Source: an uncultured Clostridia bacterium (GTDB taxonomy: Bacteria; Bacillota_A; Clostridia; TANB77; CAG-508). From it: 64,000 nt of DNA. A program made the position numbers and the translations under genes. Below are positions 62,627 to 64,000 of the stretch, piece after piece. Numbering within the stretch: the stretch's first letter is position 1; every line of letters starts with the position of its first letter. Under the pieces are notes generated by a model. That model had not been told where the DNA came from. It saw nothing but the letters and a program-made list of their open reading frames with translations, and did no database searches. The stretch lies in NCBI GenBank assembly GCA_944393405.1, contig CALYAC010000004.1, positions 1 to 64,000 of the forward strand, written 5' to 3'.

Positions 62627-64000
62627 ATGGATTTTAAGCAATGGGATGGCTTTAATAAAGCCGGAGAATGGACAAAAGAAATAGATGTCAGAGGCTTTAT
62701 CCAATCTAACTATACACCTTATGAAGGAGATAGTAAATTCCTTGAAGGTGCTACAGATAAAACAAAAAAATTGTGGGATGAAGTTTTAGAGCTTTATAAA
62801 AAAGAAAGAGAAAATGGTGGAGTTTTAGATGCAGATTGTAAAACACCTTCTGCAGTAAATGCTTATGAAGCAGGATATATAGATAAAGACCTAGAAGAGA
62901 TTGTTGGTCTACAAACAGATGCACCTTTAAAAAGAGCAATTATGCCAAATGGTGGTATCAGAATCGTTGAAAAATCTGCTGCAAGTTATGGATTTACAGT
63001 AGATCCAGAGACAGAATATATTTATCATAATCTAAGAAAAACACATAACGATGGTGTATTTGAAGTATATACACCTGATATTAGAGCTGCAAGAAGCTCT
63101 CACCTACTTACAGGTCTTCCTGATGGATATGGACGTGGAAGAATAATAGGTGATTACAGAAGAGTTGCTTTATACGGAGTTGATGCTTTAATTGCTGAAA
63201 AGAAAGTTGAACTTGAAATATTAGATACTGATGAATTCACAGAAGAAATCATAAGAAATCGTGAAGAAATTGGTGATCAAATAAAAGCATTAAATGACTT
63301 AAAAGCAATGGCTGAAAAATATGGATTTGATATCTCAGTTCCAGCTTCAAATGCTAAAGAAGCTATTCAATGGTTATACTTTGGATATTTAGGAGCTGTA
63401 AAAGATCAAAATGGTGCAGCTATGAGTTTAGGAAGAACTTCTACTTTCTTAGATATATATATAGAAAGAGATCTTCAAAACGGAACATTAACAGAATCTC
63501 AAGCTCAAGAGTTAATGGATCAATTCATTATAAAATTAAGATTAGTAAGATTTTTAAGAGCACCAGAATATAACTCACTATTCAGTGGAGATCCTGTATG
63601 GGTAACAGAAAGTATTGGTGGTATGGGTATTGATGGTAGAACATTAGTTACTAAAAACTCATTCAGAGTACTTCATACATTAGATAATTTAGGACCAGCT
63701 CCTGAACCAAACTTAACAGTATTATGGTCAAACAATTTACCACAAGGATTTAAAAACTATTGTGCAGATATTTCAATTAGAACATCATCAATTCAATATG
63801 AAAACGATGATTTAATGAGAATCACACTTGGTGATGATTATGGAATAGCATGTTGCGTATCTGCAATGAAAATTGGTAAACAAATGCAATTCTTTGGAGC
63901 TAGAGCAAACCTTGCAAAAACTCTACTTTATGCTATTAATGGTGGTAGAGATGAACTTTCTGGAAAACAAGTTGCTCCAAAATATCAGCCAATAACATCT
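62627..64000 (+). CDS. pflB: Pyruvate formate-lyase (formate C-acetyltransferase), 3' end outside window
   Basis: It splits pyruvate with CoA into acetyl-CoA and formate, using a glycyl radical. 458 residues are visible and the frame stays open at 64000. The glycyl-radical enzyme N-terminal domain is seen: [59 protein letters not shown], and the active-site pair IACCVSAM (about 407-414). The C-terminal RVSGY glycyl-radical motif lies outside. GGAGG is nine bases before the ATG. The early GCC-GGA-GAA shows a C before GGA without a shift. Confidence 0.95.
   Translation, partial: MDFKQWDGFNKAGEWTKEIDVRGFIQSNYTPYEGDSKFLEGATDKTKKLWDEVLELYKKERENGGVLDADCKTPSAVNAYEAGYIDKDLEEIVGLQTDAPLKRAIMPNGGIRIVEKSAASYGFTVDPETEYIYHNLRKTHNDGVFEVYTPDIRAARSSHLLTGLPDGYGRGRIIGDYRRVALYGVDALIAEKKVELEILDTDEFTEEIIRNREEIGDQIKALNDLKAMAEKYGFDISVPASNAKEAIQWLYFGYLGAVKDQNGAAMSLGRTSTFLDIYIERDLQNGTLTESQAQELMDQFIIKLRLVRFLRAPEYNSLFSGDPVWVTESIGGMGIDGRTLVTKNSFRVLHTLDNLGPAPEPNLTVLWSNNLPQGFKNYCADISIRTSSIQYENDDLMRITLGDDYGIACCVSAMKIGKQMQFFGARANLAKTLLYAINGGRDELSGKQVAPKYQPITS

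Noticed and set aside
63370..63573. Small plus-strand open frame inside pflB
   Set aside because: Out-of-frame shadow of pflB; no RBS and unlikely composition.
1..64000. CRISPR arrays, tRNA, rRNA and riboswitches
   Set aside because: I looked for regular short repeats with spacers, tRNA-like clover patterns and known riboswitch cores in the gaps and saw none that I could support.

Overview
The window comes from a very AT-rich, endospore-forming, anaerobic Firmicute, most likely an uncultured gut-type member of the class Clostridia. This rests on gene content: a type II fatty-acid operon with FabI, an electron-bifurcating-type [FeFe] hydrogenase (HymABC), pyruvate formate-lyase, rubrerythrin, FeoAB, an agr quorum-sensing locus, and sporulation genes (spoIIID remnant, yqfC, yqfD, spoIVFB with a LytM partner, yyaC, pdaA). 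About 65 genes are visible. I see no rRNA, tRNA or CRISPR.

Layout. 1-1100: the end of an inserted element, a serine recombinase whose stop codon is made by the 3' half of spoIIID. 1158-11614: prs, then the fab/acc block on the minus strand (fabH-D-G-F, accB, fabZ, accC-D-A, fabI), interrupted by a GC-richer orphan gene on the plus strand. 11756-22870: rimO, capA, an acyl-CoA ligase, an RNase E/G, pth, three surface-polysaccharide genes and recO. 22827-28503: yqzL, era and the hydrogenase operon. 29308-35473: DUF3048, a YbeY-DgkA-PAP2 fusion, an unknown gene, yqfD, yqfC and pdaA. 35866-39514: a foreign secreted protein between inverted repeats, then a LytM peptidase, an anti-sigma factor and an ECF sigma factor. 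39711-43978: carAB. 44413-47409: a two-component pair facing agrBD. 47607-56127: rluA-type, rlmI-like, uvrC, spoIVFB and its LytM partner, yyaC, DUF4116 and hom. 56278-64000: feoA, sua5, feoB, rubrerythrin, biotin ligase, an XRE regulator and the start of pflB.

Main discovery. Four conserved genes are split by +1 frameshifts at five places: accA, hydA (twice), yqfD and, near its end, the anti-sigma gene. All five sites are the same: an in-frame CGG followed by A, where reading the four bases CGGA as one glycine restores the family sequence. Reading every gene I accept as native, I found no other in-frame CGG on either strand, while many ordinary NNC-GGA junctions in the same genes carry no shift. 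The simplest reading is that CGG is not a normal arginine codon here and CGGA acts as a four-base glycine codon, either through a tRNA-Gly with an expanded anticodon loop or through obligatory +1 skipping at an unreadable CGG. The only genes using CGG as a triplet are the two that look recently imported.

Second discovery. The element at the left edge sits inside spoIIID, a mother-cell sporulation regulator. It may therefore be a skin-like, developmentally excised element acting on a different gene from the classical sigK case.
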